DNA of 64,000 bases from Barrientosiimonas humi (lineage in GTDB: Bacteria; Actinomycetota; Actinomycetes; Actinomycetales; Dermatophilaceae): positions 1,767,375-1,831,374 of the forward strand of contig NZ_VFOK01000001.1 of NCBI RefSeq assembly GCF_006716095.1, read 5' to 3'. The translations under genes were made by a program, and so were the position numbers. The notes under the pieces were generated by a model, which saw only the letters and a list, made by a program, of their open reading frames with translations, did not search any database and was not told where the DNA came from. Positions 17,536 to 26,352 of the stretch are shown here, piece after piece (position 1 is the stretch's first letter; each line of letters opens with the position of its first letter).

Positions 17536-17599
17536 CGCTGAGAGTGCGCGACACGCCCATCCGCAGCGACGAGAAGGGGCCACTCGTGCACTCTCAGCG
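17536..17599. repeat. 64-bp palindromic repeat, copy 2
   Basis: This copy has the same sequence as 16524-16587 except at 17548 (A to G, which breaks one stem pair) and 17560 (C to T). It lies 53 bases upstream of the start of the frameshifted gene, so the two copies form direct repeats around it. Nothing else is visible between 17483 and 17655. Confidence 0.9.
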
Positions 17600-17655
17600 C
17601 GGGCCGAGCGCCCCGCGCCGGCGCCGAGCACCAGACGCGCGCCCGCGGCAGGAGA

Positions 17656-17695
17656 AAGGCCCCTGACCGAGGCGTGGTGCCTGGTCAGGGGCCTT
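17656..17695 (-). terminator. Terminator of tRNA-Asn
   Basis: Arms 17656-17668 and 17683-17695 form a perfect 13-bp stem, placed four bases after the tRNA-Asn 3' end on the minus strand and followed there by TTTCTCC. Position and shape fit a rho-independent terminator. Confidence 0.85.
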
Positions 17696-17699
17696 GTTG

Positions 17700-17772
17700 C
17701 TCCCCCGGTTGGACTCGAACCAACAACCCTCCGGTTAACAGCCGAATGCTCTGCCAGTTGAGCTACAGGGGA
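17700..17772 (-). tRNA. tRNA-Asn (GUU)
   Basis: Read on the minus strand, the acceptor stem TCCCCTG pairs with CGGGGGA. The D arm, the anticodon loop with GTT in CTGTTAACC and the TTCGAGTC T-loop are all intact, with discriminator G. CCA is not encoded. A strong terminator follows directly. Confidence 0.96.
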
Positions 17773-17890
17773 TCGGCGCCAGCTCCCTGGCGCGACCGAA
17801 ACCATAGCAAACGGGTCGCCTCGCACTCCAATCGGCCGGAGTCGTCATTCGACTCGCCTTTCGGCTCACCGGTCGCCCCCGCCGCCCCGC

Positions 17891-18406
17891 TCACAACCCC
17901 GCCTGCTCCTGCAGGAACTCGCGCAGCTGGGCCACCCGCGCCCGCACCTCCGGGTCGTCGGCGGGGGTGCCCCGGCCGAGCACCTCCTGGACGAAGACCT
18001 CCTGCGCGGCCAGGTCCTTGCGCAGCACCACCCGGCCGGCGCGGCGCGGGCCGGGCAGCGCCAGCGGCTCGACGGCGACGACCGTGGCCTGCACCCGCTC
18101 GCGGAACGTCTCGGGCATCCGGTTCTCGCCCTCCTTGAACGTCCACTGCGCCGCGCGCGCACCGTCGACCCACGAGGCGGTCAGGGTCCAGGTGTCGGCG
18201 TCCCAGTGGCCGGCGTCGACCAGGTGCCACGGCCGGTCGGTCGTCACCGTGCCGTCCCCGCGGACGGCGACGATCCGGAAGGTGGTGGCGACGACGTACG
18301 CCTCGGTCGTGTCGTCGCGCGCCCAGGCGATGGCCTGCTCGCGGCGGCCGAGCCCGAGCGCGTCGCGCACGTCCTTGGGCAGGGTGTCCTTGCGGCGTCC
18401 GAGCAC
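17891..18406 (-). CDS. Conserved hypothetical protein (PH-like)
   Basis: A 171-residue soluble protein without signal or membrane segments. It starts with a polar region (VLGRRKDTLPKDVRDALGLGRR), followed by alternating beta-strand patterns such as EAYVVATTFRIVAV and AGHWDADTWTLTASW. These resemble small actinobacterial proteins of PH-like fold that I cannot name. GTG 18406 lies three bases after the stop of the methyltransferase gene, so the two are probably cotranscribed. Confidence 0.7.
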   Translation of the reverse strand: MLGRRKDTLPKDVRDALGLGRREQAIAWARDDTTEAYVVATTFRIVAVRGDGTVTTDRPWHLVDAGHWDADTWTLTASWVDGARAAQWTFKEGENRMPETFRERVQATVVAVEPLALPGPRRAGRVVLRKDLAAQEVFVQEVLGRGTPADDPEVRARVAQLREFLQEQAGL

Positions 18407-18409
18407 CGC

Positions 18410-19201
18410 TCAGCCCTCGACCTGGCCGCGGAAGCAGTCGGTGACGTGCGGCAGGGTCAGCAGCCCGCCGTCGGCCCGGCGCTCGCCCAGCACCCGCACG
18501 TCGGCGAGGATCTGCTCGCGCTCGGGGTGGATCGCGATGTGCGACCACGACGCCACCTGGGTCACCAGGTCGTCGGGGCTCAGCACCATGTCGTACGTCG
18601 TCTGCCGGTGCTCGAACCCGCCGAACCCGGGCACGCCGGTCAGGATCAGGCTGCCGCTGCTCTCCCCTGTCGACGCGGCCTCGGGTCGCCGGCACGCGGC
18701 GTACAGCTCCCGCGTCCAGTCCTGGCTCGTGTCGAGCTGGTGCCAGGCGAGCCCGAACCAGCCGCCCGGCCGCAGCACCCGCGCGACCTGCAGGCCGCCG
18801 CGCTCGGCGTCGACCCAGTGCCAGGCCTGCAGGCACACGGCGCCGTCGACCGAGTCGTCGTCGAGCGGCAGGTTCTCGGCGTCGCCCAGCACCGGACGTA
18901 CGTCACGCTCGCCCAGTCCGTCGCGCAGCACCGCGAGCATCCCCTCGGACGGCTCGACCGCGGTGACCCGGTGGCCGAGGTCGGCGAGCGTGCGGGTGCC
19001 CTTGCCGGTGCCCGCCCCGAGGTCGAGCACGTCGAGCGCGCGGGTCGGGTCGCCGAGCAGCCAGGTCAGCGTCGCGGCCGGCCACTCCGGGCGCACCCGG
19101 TCGTAGTCGGCGGCCCCGGCGCCGAACGACGTGCGCCGCGCCTCGTGGGTCTCCTGCGAGATCAGCGGCCCGGTGACCGGTTCCTCGGCGGTGCTGCTCA
19201 T
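18410..19201 (-). CDS. Class I SAM-dependent methyltransferase
   Basis: A 263-residue methyltransferase of the Methyltransf_11/25 type. It starts with SFGAGAADYDRVRPEWP, a hallmark of a broad actinobacterial group, and has the SAM loop LDLGAGTGKGTRTL, acidic VEPSEGMLAVL and motif LQAWHWVDAE. The substrate is unknown. TAGGGT ends seven bases before ATG 19201, consistent with a leaderless transcript. Confidence 0.85.
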   Translation of the reverse strand: MSSTAEEPVTGPLISQETHEARRTSFGAGAADYDRVRPEWPAATLTWLLGDPTRALDVLDLGAGTGKGTRTLADLGHRVTAVEPSEGMLAVLRDGLGERDVRPVLGDAENLPLDDDSVDGAVCLQAWHWVDAERGGLQVARVLRPGGWFGLAWHQLDTSQDWTRELYAACRRPEAASTGESSGSLILTGVPGFGGFEHRQTTYDMVLSPDDLVTQVASWSHIAIHPEREQILADVRVLGERRADGGLLTLPHVTDCFRGQVEG

Positions 19202-19219
19202 GCGCCCGACCCTATGCGC

Positions 19220-20803
19220 TCACTCCCGCCCGGTCGCCGCGGCTTCGCGCACCAGGTCGGCGCACTTCTCGCCGACCATCATCACCGTGATGTTGGGGTT
19301 GACCGTCGTGTGCTCGGGGAAGACCGACGCGTCGGCGACGCGCAGCCCCTCGACCCCCTTGACCCGCAGCTGCGGGTCGAGCGGCGACGCCGCGTCGCCG
19401 GCCGGGCCCATCCGCACGGTCCCGGCCGGGTGGTAAACGGTGTTGTGCGTCCGGCGTACGTAGTCGGCCAGCTGCTCGTCGGTCGTCGCCTCGACACCGG
19501 GGTAGAGCTCGCGGCCGGTCCACTCCGCGAGGGCCGGCTGACCGGCGATCTCGCGCGCCCGGCGCAGCCCCGCCACCATGACGCGCATGTCGTGGCCGTC
19601 CGCGTCGGTGAAGTAGCGCGGGTCGACCTTGGGCTTGTCGCGGAAGTCCCGCGAGCGCAGCCGCACCGTGCCGCGCGAGCGCGCGTGCGTGACGTTGGGC
19701 GTCAGGCAGAAGGCGTTCTCGCTGGTGGGGTATCCCTGCCGCACCGTGTGCATGTCGAACGGCACGGAGCCGTAGTGCATCATCAGGTCCGGCCGGTCCA
19801 GCCCGTCCTCGGTCATGTCGAAGACGCCGATCTCCCACCACTGGGTGGAGGTCTCGGTCATCGGCTGCTTGGCCTCCCACTGGATCACGCCCTCGGGGTG
19901 GTCCTGCAGGTTCTCCCCCACGCCCGCGCTGTCGACGCGCACGTCGACGCCCACCTCGCGCAGGTGCTCGGCCGGCCCGATGCCGGACAGCATCAGCAGC
20001 TTGGGGCTGTCGATCGCACCGCAGGACACGATGACCTCACGGGTCGCGCTGATCGTGCGCGCGTGGCCGAAAGCGTTGTCCACCACCGAGACTCCGGTGC
20101 AGCGCGGGGTCTGGCCGCTGTCGTCGAAGACCAGCTCGCGCGCCCACGCGCCGGTGACCAGCGTGAGGTTGGGACGGTCGAGGATCGGGTGCAGATAGCT
20201 CACCGATGACGACGAGCGGGTGCCGTCGGCGCGGCGGTTGATCTGGAAGAAGCCGGCGCCGCGGCGCACCGTCTCGCCGGTGTTGAACCGCACGGTCGGG
20301 ATGCCGGCCTGCTCGGCGGCCTCGAGCAGCGCGACGCCGCACGGGTCGTTCGGCGGGATGGTCATCAGGTGCACCGGGCCGTCGTGGCCGTGGTGCTCGC
20401 CGTCGTCGCCGTTGCTCTCGAGGCGCTGCACCAGCGGCAGCGTCTGCTCCGCGCCCCAGCCGGTGCAGCCGTGGTCGCGCTCCCAGGAGTCGAGGTCCTC
20501 GCGCGGCGGCCAGAAGGCGATGCACGAGTTGTGCGACGAGCAGCCGCCGAGCACCTTGGCCCGGGCGTGGCGCATGAAGCTGTTGCCGTTCTCCTGCGGC
20601 TCGATCGGGTAGTCCCAGTCGAACCCCGACTCCAGCAGCTCCATCCAGCGGTCGAGCCGCAGCACGACCTCCTGGTCGACGTCGGACGGTCCGGCCTCGA
20701 GCAGCGCGACACGCACCTGCGGGTCCTCGGACAGTCGCGCGGCGACGACGGCACCGGCCGAGCCACCGCCGACGATCACATAGTCAAAAGTGTTGTCGGA
20801 CAA
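19220..20803 (-). CDS. betA: Choline dehydrogenase (GMC oxidoreductase)
   Basis: A 527-residue FAD-dependent GMC-family oxidoreductase that converts choline to betaine aldehyde. It has the N-terminal dinucleotide motif VIVGGGSAGAVVAARLSE, the GMC signature VLGGCSSHNSCIAFW, and the C-terminal active-site regions NTVYHPAGTVRMG and NPNITVMMVGEK. The start is TTG 20803, set by GAGGAGG about seven bases upstream. It follows betB by 12 bases and betT before that, so the operon imports choline and oxidises it to glycine betaine for osmoprotection. Other GMC alcohol oxidases are the alternative, but the neighbours argue for choline. Confidence 0.9.
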   Translation of the reverse strand: MSDNTFDYVIVGGGSAGAVVAARLSEDPQVRVALLEAGPSDVDQEVVLRLDRWMELLESGFDWDYPIEPQENGNSFMRHARAKVLGGCSSHNSCIAFWPPREDLDSWERDHGCTGWGAEQTLPLVQRLESNGDDGEHHGHDGPVHLMTIPPNDPCGVALLEAAEQAGIPTVRFNTGETVRRGAGFFQINRRADGTRSSSSVSYLHPILDRPNLTLVTGAWARELVFDDSGQTPRCTGVSVVDNAFGHARTISATREVIVSCGAIDSPKLLMLSGIGPAEHLREVGVDVRVDSAGVGENLQDHPEGVIQWEAKQPMTETSTQWWEIGVFDMTEDGLDRPDLMMHYGSVPFDMHTVRQGYPTSENAFCLTPNVTHARSRGTVRLRSRDFRDKPKVDPRYFTDADGHDMRVMVAGLRRAREIAGQPALAEWTGRELYPGVEATTDEQLADYVRRTHNTVYHPAGTVRMGPAGDAASPLDPQLRVKGVEGLRVADASVFPEHTTVNPNITVMMVGEKCADLVREAAATGRE

Positions 20804-20815
20804 CGGATCTCCTCC

Positions 20816-22324
20816 TCAGCGCTGCGCGAACCAGCCGGTCACGCCGGGTCGCAGGTTGGTGTAGACGTGCTTGGCCTCCTGATACTCCGCGAGGCCGGTG
20901 GGACCGAGCTCCCGGCCGAAGCCGGAGCGGCCGTAGCCACCCCACTCCGCCTGCGGGAGGTAGGGGCCGAAGTCGTTGACCCACACGGTGCCGTGCCGCA
21001 GCCGCGCGGCCACCCGCTGGGCCCGGCCGCCGTCCGCGCTCCAGACGGCGCCGGCGAGGCCGTACGTCGTGTCGTTGGCGATCTCGACGGCCTCGTCCTC
21101 GGTGGTGAAGGTCTCGACGGTCACCGTGGGCCCGAACGCCTCGTCGTGCGCGCAGTCCATGTCGCGGGTCACCCCGTCGAGGACGGTCGGGAGGTAGAAG
21201 AAGCCGTCGTCGAGGTCGCCGCCGCCGAGGTCGCCCGTCGCGAACGCGCCGCCGGTGCGCAGCGTGGCGCCCTGCTCGACCGCGTGCTTGACGTAGGCGT
21301 CGACCTTGTCGCGGTGCTCGGCAGAGATGAGCGGCCCGGTCTCGGTCGCGGAGTCGAACGGCAGCCCGGGCACGATCGCCTCGGCCCGGCGCACCAGCTC
21401 GTCGACGAACCGCTCCTTGACCGACTCCTCCACCACGAGGCGCGCGCCGGCCGAGCAGACCTGGCCGGAGTGCAGGAACGCGGCGTTGAGCGCGTTGTCG
21501 ACCGCTGCCGCGAGCCCCTCGTCGGTGTCGCAGGCGTCCGCGAAGATGACGTTGGGGTTCTTGCCGCCCAGCTCCAGGGCGACCTTCTTGACCGTCCCCA
21601 TCGCCGTGGCCCCGATGCGCCGGCCGGTCTCGAGCCCGCCGGTGAACGACACCAGGTCGACGTCGGGGTGCTCGGCCAGCGGGGCGCCGGCGCGGGCCCC
21701 GGCGCCCAGCACGAGGTTGGCGACGCCGTCGGGCAGCCCGACCTCCTGCAGCACCTGCATCAGCAGGATCGCGGTGTGCGGGGTCAGCTCGGCCGGCTTC
21801 AGCACGAACGTGTTGCCCGCGGCCAGCGCCGGCGCGACCTTCCACGCCGCCTGCAGCAGCGGGTAGTTCCACGGCGTGATGAGCCCGCACACGCCGACCG
21901 GTTCGTAGACGATCCGCGAGGACACGTCGGGGCTGCCGGCGTCGACCACGCGCCCGGCGTCCTGACCGGCGAGGCGGCCGAAGTAGTCGAAACAGGCGGC
22001 GATGTCGTCCATGTCGATCTCGGACTCGTAGGGCCGCTTGCCGGTGTCGAGGGTCTCGGCCCGGACGAACTCGTCCTTGCGCGCGCGCAGGCGGTCGGCG
22101 ACGGCGAGCAGCAGCGCGCCCCGCTCGCTCGCGGGCGTGCTGGACCACTCCCCGGCGTCGAAGGCGCGACGCGCAGCGGCGATCGCGCGCTCGGTGTCCT
22201 CGGACGTCGCCTCCGACACCACCCCGACCACGGATCCGTCTGCGGGGCAACGGATCTCGCGGGTCGCACCGTCCGACGACGGCACCCATGCACCGTCGAC
22301 GAACAGCGTCTCGACGCTGGTCAT
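20816..22324 (-). CDS. betB: Betaine-aldehyde dehydrogenase
   Basis: A 502-residue NAD(P)-dependent aldehyde dehydrogenase. The cofactor-site ITPWNYPLLQAAWK, catalytic Glu in LELGGKNPN, catalytic Cys in SGQVCSAGAR and C-terminal YGRSGFGRELG are all present. It oxidises betaine aldehyde to glycine betaine in this context. ATG 22324 overlaps the betT stop by four bases. No betI-type repressor is in or near the operon, so choline control is not visible here. Confidence 0.9.
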   Translation of the reverse strand: MTSVETLFVDGAWVPSSDGATREIRCPADGSVVGVVSEATSEDTERAIAAARRAFDAGEWSSTPASERGALLLAVADRLRARKDEFVRAETLDTGKRPYESEIDMDDIAACFDYFGRLAGQDAGRVVDAGSPDVSSRIVYEPVGVCGLITPWNYPLLQAAWKVAPALAAGNTFVLKPAELTPHTAILLMQVLQEVGLPDGVANLVLGAGARAGAPLAEHPDVDLVSFTGGLETGRRIGATAMGTVKKVALELGGKNPNVIFADACDTDEGLAAAVDNALNAAFLHSGQVCSAGARLVVEESVKERFVDELVRRAEAIVPGLPFDSATETGPLISAEHRDKVDAYVKHAVEQGATLRTGGAFATGDLGGGDLDDGFFYLPTVLDGVTRDMDCAHDEAFGPTVTVETFTTEDEAVEIANDTTYGLAGAVWSADGGRAQRVAARLRHGTVWVNDFGPYLPQAEWGGYGRSGFGRELGPTGLAEYQEAKHVYTNLRPGVTGWFAQR

Positions 22325-24384
22325 GACTCCTCCTCCAGGTTGGGTTCACCGGCCGGGTGGGCCGCGTGGACGAACGACAGGTGGTGCTCGTAGTGATCGA
22401 GCACGTCACCGATGAGCTGCTCGGCGGTGTAGCCGTTGACGTGGTAGCCCTGGCTGCCCTCGGCGAGGTAGACCTCGCTGCGGTAGTGGTGCTCCCCGCT
22501 CTCCCCGGCCCGCGACGCGGCGAACGAGGGCGTGCGGGCCGGCACCGCGCAGATGCGGTAGACGAAGTCGGGCACACCGAGCAGGCTCACCCGTAGCCGC
22601 GGCGAACCGGGCTGCCCCGCCTCGCCGGGCAGCAGGTCGACCTCGGCGTCGGTGCCGGCGGAGCGCAGCTCGGCGGCGACCGACTCCAGGGCCGGCCGGG
22701 CCCGGGTGGTCAGGAACCGTTCGGTCGCCTCCAGCCCGGGGAAGGTCGCGGTGCGTGCGAGGCGCTGCTTCCAGCTGACCGGGCGGGTCTCGCCGCGGCC
22801 CGACGCGAGGACCGTGTGCAGCGACGCCCGGGTCGTCGCGAGCTTCATCGACTCCTCGCGCAGCGAGCGGTAGAGCCCGACCATGAGCAGGGCCAGCACG
22901 AACGAGAACGGCAGACCCATGATGATCGTGGCGTTCTGCAGGGTGACGATCGAGCCGCCCTCGCCGCCGGCGAACAGCATGCCGAGCGTCAGCACGCCGA
23001 TGGCGACCGACCAGAAGATGCGCACCGGGCGGCCGCAGTCCTGCATCGGGTGCGACAGGCGCGAGGTGAAGTTGCCCATCACCAGGGCACCGGAGTCGGC
23101 GCTGGTGACGTAGTAGAGCAGCCCGGTCAGGGTCGCGACGCCGACGACGAACGTCGCCCACGGGTAGGTCTGCAGCAGCGAGTAGAACCCGGCCTCGGGG
23201 GTGTCGTACGTCCGCTGGGCGAAGCCCTCGTCGCGGCGGGCCGCCGCGAGCGCGCTGTTCCCGAAGATCGACACCCACAGCAGGATGAACACGAACGGGA
23301 TGGTCAGCACGCCGAGCACGAACTCGCGCACCGTGCGGCCGCGCGAGATGCGCGCGAGGAACAGGCCGACGAACGGCGCCCAGGCGATCCACCAGGCCCA
23401 GAAGAACAGGGTCCAGGCGTTGAGCCACTCCGCCGGGGCGCTCCAGGCCATGGTGTCCATCGTCTTGCCGAGGAAGCCGGAGAGGTAGTCGCCGGTGTTC
23501 ATCACCAGGCCGTTGAGCAGGAAGCCGGAGCTGCCACCCACGAGCACCCACAGCAGGAGCAGCAGGGAGAGCACGACGTTCAGCTCGGACAGCCGGCGGA
23601 TGCCGCGGTCGACGCCGGTGACCGCGGAAATGGTGCCGAGCACGACCGACAGCAGGATCAGACCGATCTGGGCGGCCTTGCCCTGCGGGATCCCGAACAG
23701 CACGTCGAGGCCGTAGTTGAGCTGCACGATGCCGATGCCGAGCGAGGTCGCGATGCCGAAGATCGTGCCGAGCACCGCTGCCACGTCGACCACGTCGCCG
23801 AGCCGCCCCTCGGCCCGCCTGCCGAGCACCGGCACCAGCGCCGAGCGGATGGCCAGCGGCAGCCGCCGACGGAAGGCGAAGTAGCCGAGCGAGAGCCCCA
23901 TGAGGGCGTACATCGACCAGCCGGTGATGCCGTAGTGGAACAGGGTCCACTCCACGGCCTCGCGCGCCGCGCCGTCGGTGCGGCCGCCGCCCTCCGGGGG
24001 CGAGAGGTACTGCGCCACGGGCTCGGCGACGGAGAAGAACATCAGGTCGATGCCGATGCCCGCGGCGAACAGCATCGAGGTCCAGGTGAACAGGCTGTAC
24101 TCCGGCCGTGACTCCTCGGGCCCGAGCCGGTAGGCGCCGAACTTCGACAGCGCGACGTAGAGCACGAACCCGACGATCACCGTCGCGAGCAGGAAGTACC
24201 ACCAGCCGAACCACGAGGAGATCCAGGTGACCGCGCCGCCGATCAGGTCCTCGGCCGTGCCGGGCGCGGCGAGGGTGAAGATCGCGAAGACGGCGACCAG
24301 CGACGCTGACGTCCCGAAGACGACCTTGCGGACCCGAGGCGGGTCGAGAGCAGACTCTGGGGTGGTCTCTGCAGGAACTGGCAC
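22321..24384 (-). CDS. betT: BCCT-family choline/betaine transporter
   Basis: A 687-residue sodium- or proton-coupled transporter of the betaine/choline/carnitine family. It has twelve hydrophobic helices in the first 510 residues, including the family signature FFWAWWIAWAPFVGLFLARI with the substrate-binding tryptophans. A long hydrophilic C-terminal domain of about 170 residues follows, as in osmotically regulated BetT proteins. I chose GTG 24384 (VPVPAETTPESALD) because TAGCCT ends eight bases before it and the further upstream frame is cysteine- and arginine-rich junk. Its start is 22 bases after dnaG, but this promoter-like box suggests independent expression. Confidence 0.9.
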   Translation of the reverse strand: MPVPAETTPESALDPPRVRKVVFGTSASLVAVFAIFTLAAPGTAEDLIGGAVTWISSWFGWWYFLLATVIVGFVLYVALSKFGAYRLGPEESRPEYSLFTWTSMLFAAGIGIDLMFFSVAEPVAQYLSPPEGGGRTDGAAREAVEWTLFHYGITGWSMYALMGLSLGYFAFRRRLPLAIRSALVPVLGRRAEGRLGDVVDVAAVLGTIFGIATSLGIGIVQLNYGLDVLFGIPQGKAAQIGLILLSVVLGTISAVTGVDRGIRRLSELNVVLSLLLLLWVLVGGSSGFLLNGLVMNTGDYLSGFLGKTMDTMAWSAPAEWLNAWTLFFWAWWIAWAPFVGLFLARISRGRTVREFVLGVLTIPFVFILLWVSIFGNSALAAARRDEGFAQRTYDTPEAGFYSLLQTYPWATFVVGVATLTGLLYYVTSADSGALVMGNFTSRLSHPMQDCGRPVRIFWSVAIGVLTLGMLFAGGEGGSIVTLQNATIIMGLPFSFVLALLMVGLYRSLREESMKLATTRASLHTVLASGRGETRPVSWKQRLARTATFPGLEATERFLTTRARPALESVAAELRSAGTDAEVDLLPGEAGQPGSPRLRVSLLGVPDFVYRICAVPARTPSFAASRAGESGEHHYRSEVYLAEGSQGYHVNGYTAEQLIGDVLDHYEHHLSFVHAAHPAGEPNLEEES

Positions 24385-24406
24385 GTAGATGCAGGCTAGC
24401 CCGTGC

Positions 24407-26305
24407 CTAGCCCCGCGCGGCCCGCACCCCGTGGATCTCTCGCTGCAGGCGCTGCAGCTCGACCGACAGCGCCCGCACCCGCTCGAGGTCGTCACCCGCG
24501 CGCTGCAGGGCGCTCATGGCGTCGTTGATGCGCCGGGTGAGACCGGCCTCCTGCACCCGCAGCACGAGCGACTCGACGTAGCGCTGGGCCGGTCGCCCGG
24601 CGTCGTCGCGCTCGGCCGGGATGGTCGCCAGGGACAGCTCGCGCACCAGGCGCTCGAGCGGCTCGGGCGTCGCCTCGACGACCTCGCCGAGCCAGGTGGC
24701 GAGCGACCGCTCGCCGGGGCGGCCGACGTCGACCAGGGCCGCCATCACCGCGGCGTGGGCCGGCGCGGAGAACGCCTGCGGGTCGAGCAGGCCCCACTGC
24801 TCCTCGCCGATCTGCGCCGGGTGCTGGACGAGCACCATGAGCAGCTGGTGCTCGGCGTTGACGACCGCGTCGCGCAGGTCCAGCGGCGGGTACGCCGGCG
24901 CGGACCGAGCGAGATCGTCGCCCTCGTCCTGGGGCGGGGTCGGCCGGCTCGCCTCGGGCGGCTGCGGCACCCTCCCGGCGCGAGCGACCTCGGTGGACAG
25001 CTGCCCCACGTCGACGCCCAGCCAGCCCGCCACGGTCCGGGTGTACTCCGGGCGCAGCGAGCGGTCGCGGATGCTCTGGATGATCGGGGCGGCGGCGCGC
25101 ATGGCCTGCACCCGGCCCTCGGCGTGGTCGAGGTCGAAGCGGGAGATGGTGGTGCGCACCGCGAACTCGAACATCGGCACCGCCGAGTCGACGAGGTCGC
25201 GCACGGCGGCGTCGCCGGAGCTGTGCCGCAGGTCGCACGGGTCCTGCCCGCCGGGGGCGACCGCGACGAACGACTGCGAGGCCCACCGCTGGTCGTCGCC
25301 GAACGCCTTCATCGCCGCCTTCTGACCCGCGGCGTCGCCGTCGAAGGTGAAGATCACCCTGGCGGGGGCCTGCCCGGCCTCGTCGCGCAGGATGCGCCGC
25401 AGCGTCTTGATGTGCTCGGCACCGAACGCGGTGCCGCACGTCGCGACGGCGTGCGTCACGCCCGCGAGGTGGGCGGCCATGACGTCGGTGTAGCCCTCGA
25501 CGATCACGGCCCGGCGGTCCCCGGCGATGGACTTCTTGGCCAGGTCGAGGCCGTAGAGCACCTGGGTCTTCTTGTAGATCGGCGTCTCGGAGGTGTTGAG
25601 GTACTTCGCCTGGATGCGGTCGTCGTCGAACAGGATGCGCGCGCCGAACCCGATGGGGTCGCCGGTGATGTCGCGGATCGGCCAGATCAGTCGTCCGCGG
25701 AACCGGTCGTAGAGCCCGCCGCGCTGCCCGCGGCCGGCCAGCCCGCCGAGGACGATCTCCTCCTCGCTGAACCCCTTGTCGCGCAGGTGCCGGGCCAGGG
25801 TGTCCATGCCGCGCGGGGCGAACCCGACGCCGAAGTGGTCGGCCGCGGCGCCGTCGAACCCGCGCGAGCGCAGGAAGTCACGGGCGGTGCGTGCCTCGCC
25901 GGGTGCGCGCAGCTGCCCGGCGTAGAACTCGGCGGCGACGCGGTGGGCCTCGACGAGCCGCGAGCGCCGCCCGATCGACTCCTCGCGGGGGCGCTGGCCG
26001 TCCTCGTAGCGCAGCTCGATGCCGGCCTTGGCCGCGAGCCGCTCGACGGCTTCGGTGAAGGACAGGTGGTCGACCTTCATCACGAACTCGAGCACGTCGC
26101 CGCCCTCGCCGCAGCCGAAGCAGTGGTAGGCGCCCACGGCGGGCCGCACGGTGAACGACGGTGTCTTCTCGTCGTGGAAGGGACACAGCCCCTTGAAGGA
26201 GCCCGGGCCGGCCGGGCGCAGCGTGACGTGCTCGCGGACGACGTCGTCGATGGCGGTGCGCTCCTTGACGAGCGTGATGTCGTCGGCCCTGATCCGTCCG
26301 GCCAT
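24407..26305 (-). CDS. dnaG: DNA primase
   Basis: A 632-residue primase that makes RNA primers for replication. The N-terminal zinc site is Cys41-His44-Cys62-Cys65 (CHC2). The catalytic TOPRIM core contains VIVEGYTDVMAAHLAG and FTFDGDAAGQKAA, and the C-terminal part is the helical DnaB-binding region. The length matches actinobacterial primases. ATG 26305 has GAGGAGG about ten bases upstream. Upstream is a nitronate monooxygenase-like gene ending 48 bases away on the same strand. Confidence 0.97.
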   Translation of the reverse strand: MAGRIRADDITLVKERTAIDDVVREHVTLRPAGPGSFKGLCPFHDEKTPSFTVRPAVGAYHCFGCGEGGDVLEFVMKVDHLSFTEAVERLAAKAGIELRYEDGQRPREESIGRRSRLVEAHRVAAEFYAGQLRAPGEARTARDFLRSRGFDGAAADHFGVGFAPRGMDTLARHLRDKGFSEEEIVLGGLAGRGQRGGLYDRFRGRLIWPIRDITGDPIGFGARILFDDDRIQAKYLNTSETPIYKKTQVLYGLDLAKKSIAGDRRAVIVEGYTDVMAAHLAGVTHAVATCGTAFGAEHIKTLRRILRDEAGQAPARVIFTFDGDAAGQKAAMKAFGDDQRWASQSFVAVAPGGQDPCDLRHSSGDAAVRDLVDSAVPMFEFAVRTTISRFDLDHAEGRVQAMRAAAPIIQSIRDRSLRPEYTRTVAGWLGVDVGQLSTEVARAGRVPQPPEASRPTPPQDEGDDLARSAPAYPPLDLRDAVVNAEHQLLMVLVQHPAQIGEEQWGLLDPQAFSAPAHAAVMAALVDVGRPGERSLATWLGEVVEATPEPLERLVRELSLATIPAERDDAGRPAQRYVESLVLRVQEAGLTRRINDAMSALQRAGDDLERVRALSVELQRLQREIHGVRAARG

Positions 26306-26352
26306 GGGGTCGCGTCCTCCTCTCGCTGCGACGAGTCTAGGTCCCGCCCCCG

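Noticed and set aside
17536-17772. tRNA-Asn as the attachment site of an integrated element
   Set aside because: No integrase, no repeated tRNA 3' end, and neighbouring genes look native; only the short palindromes are present.
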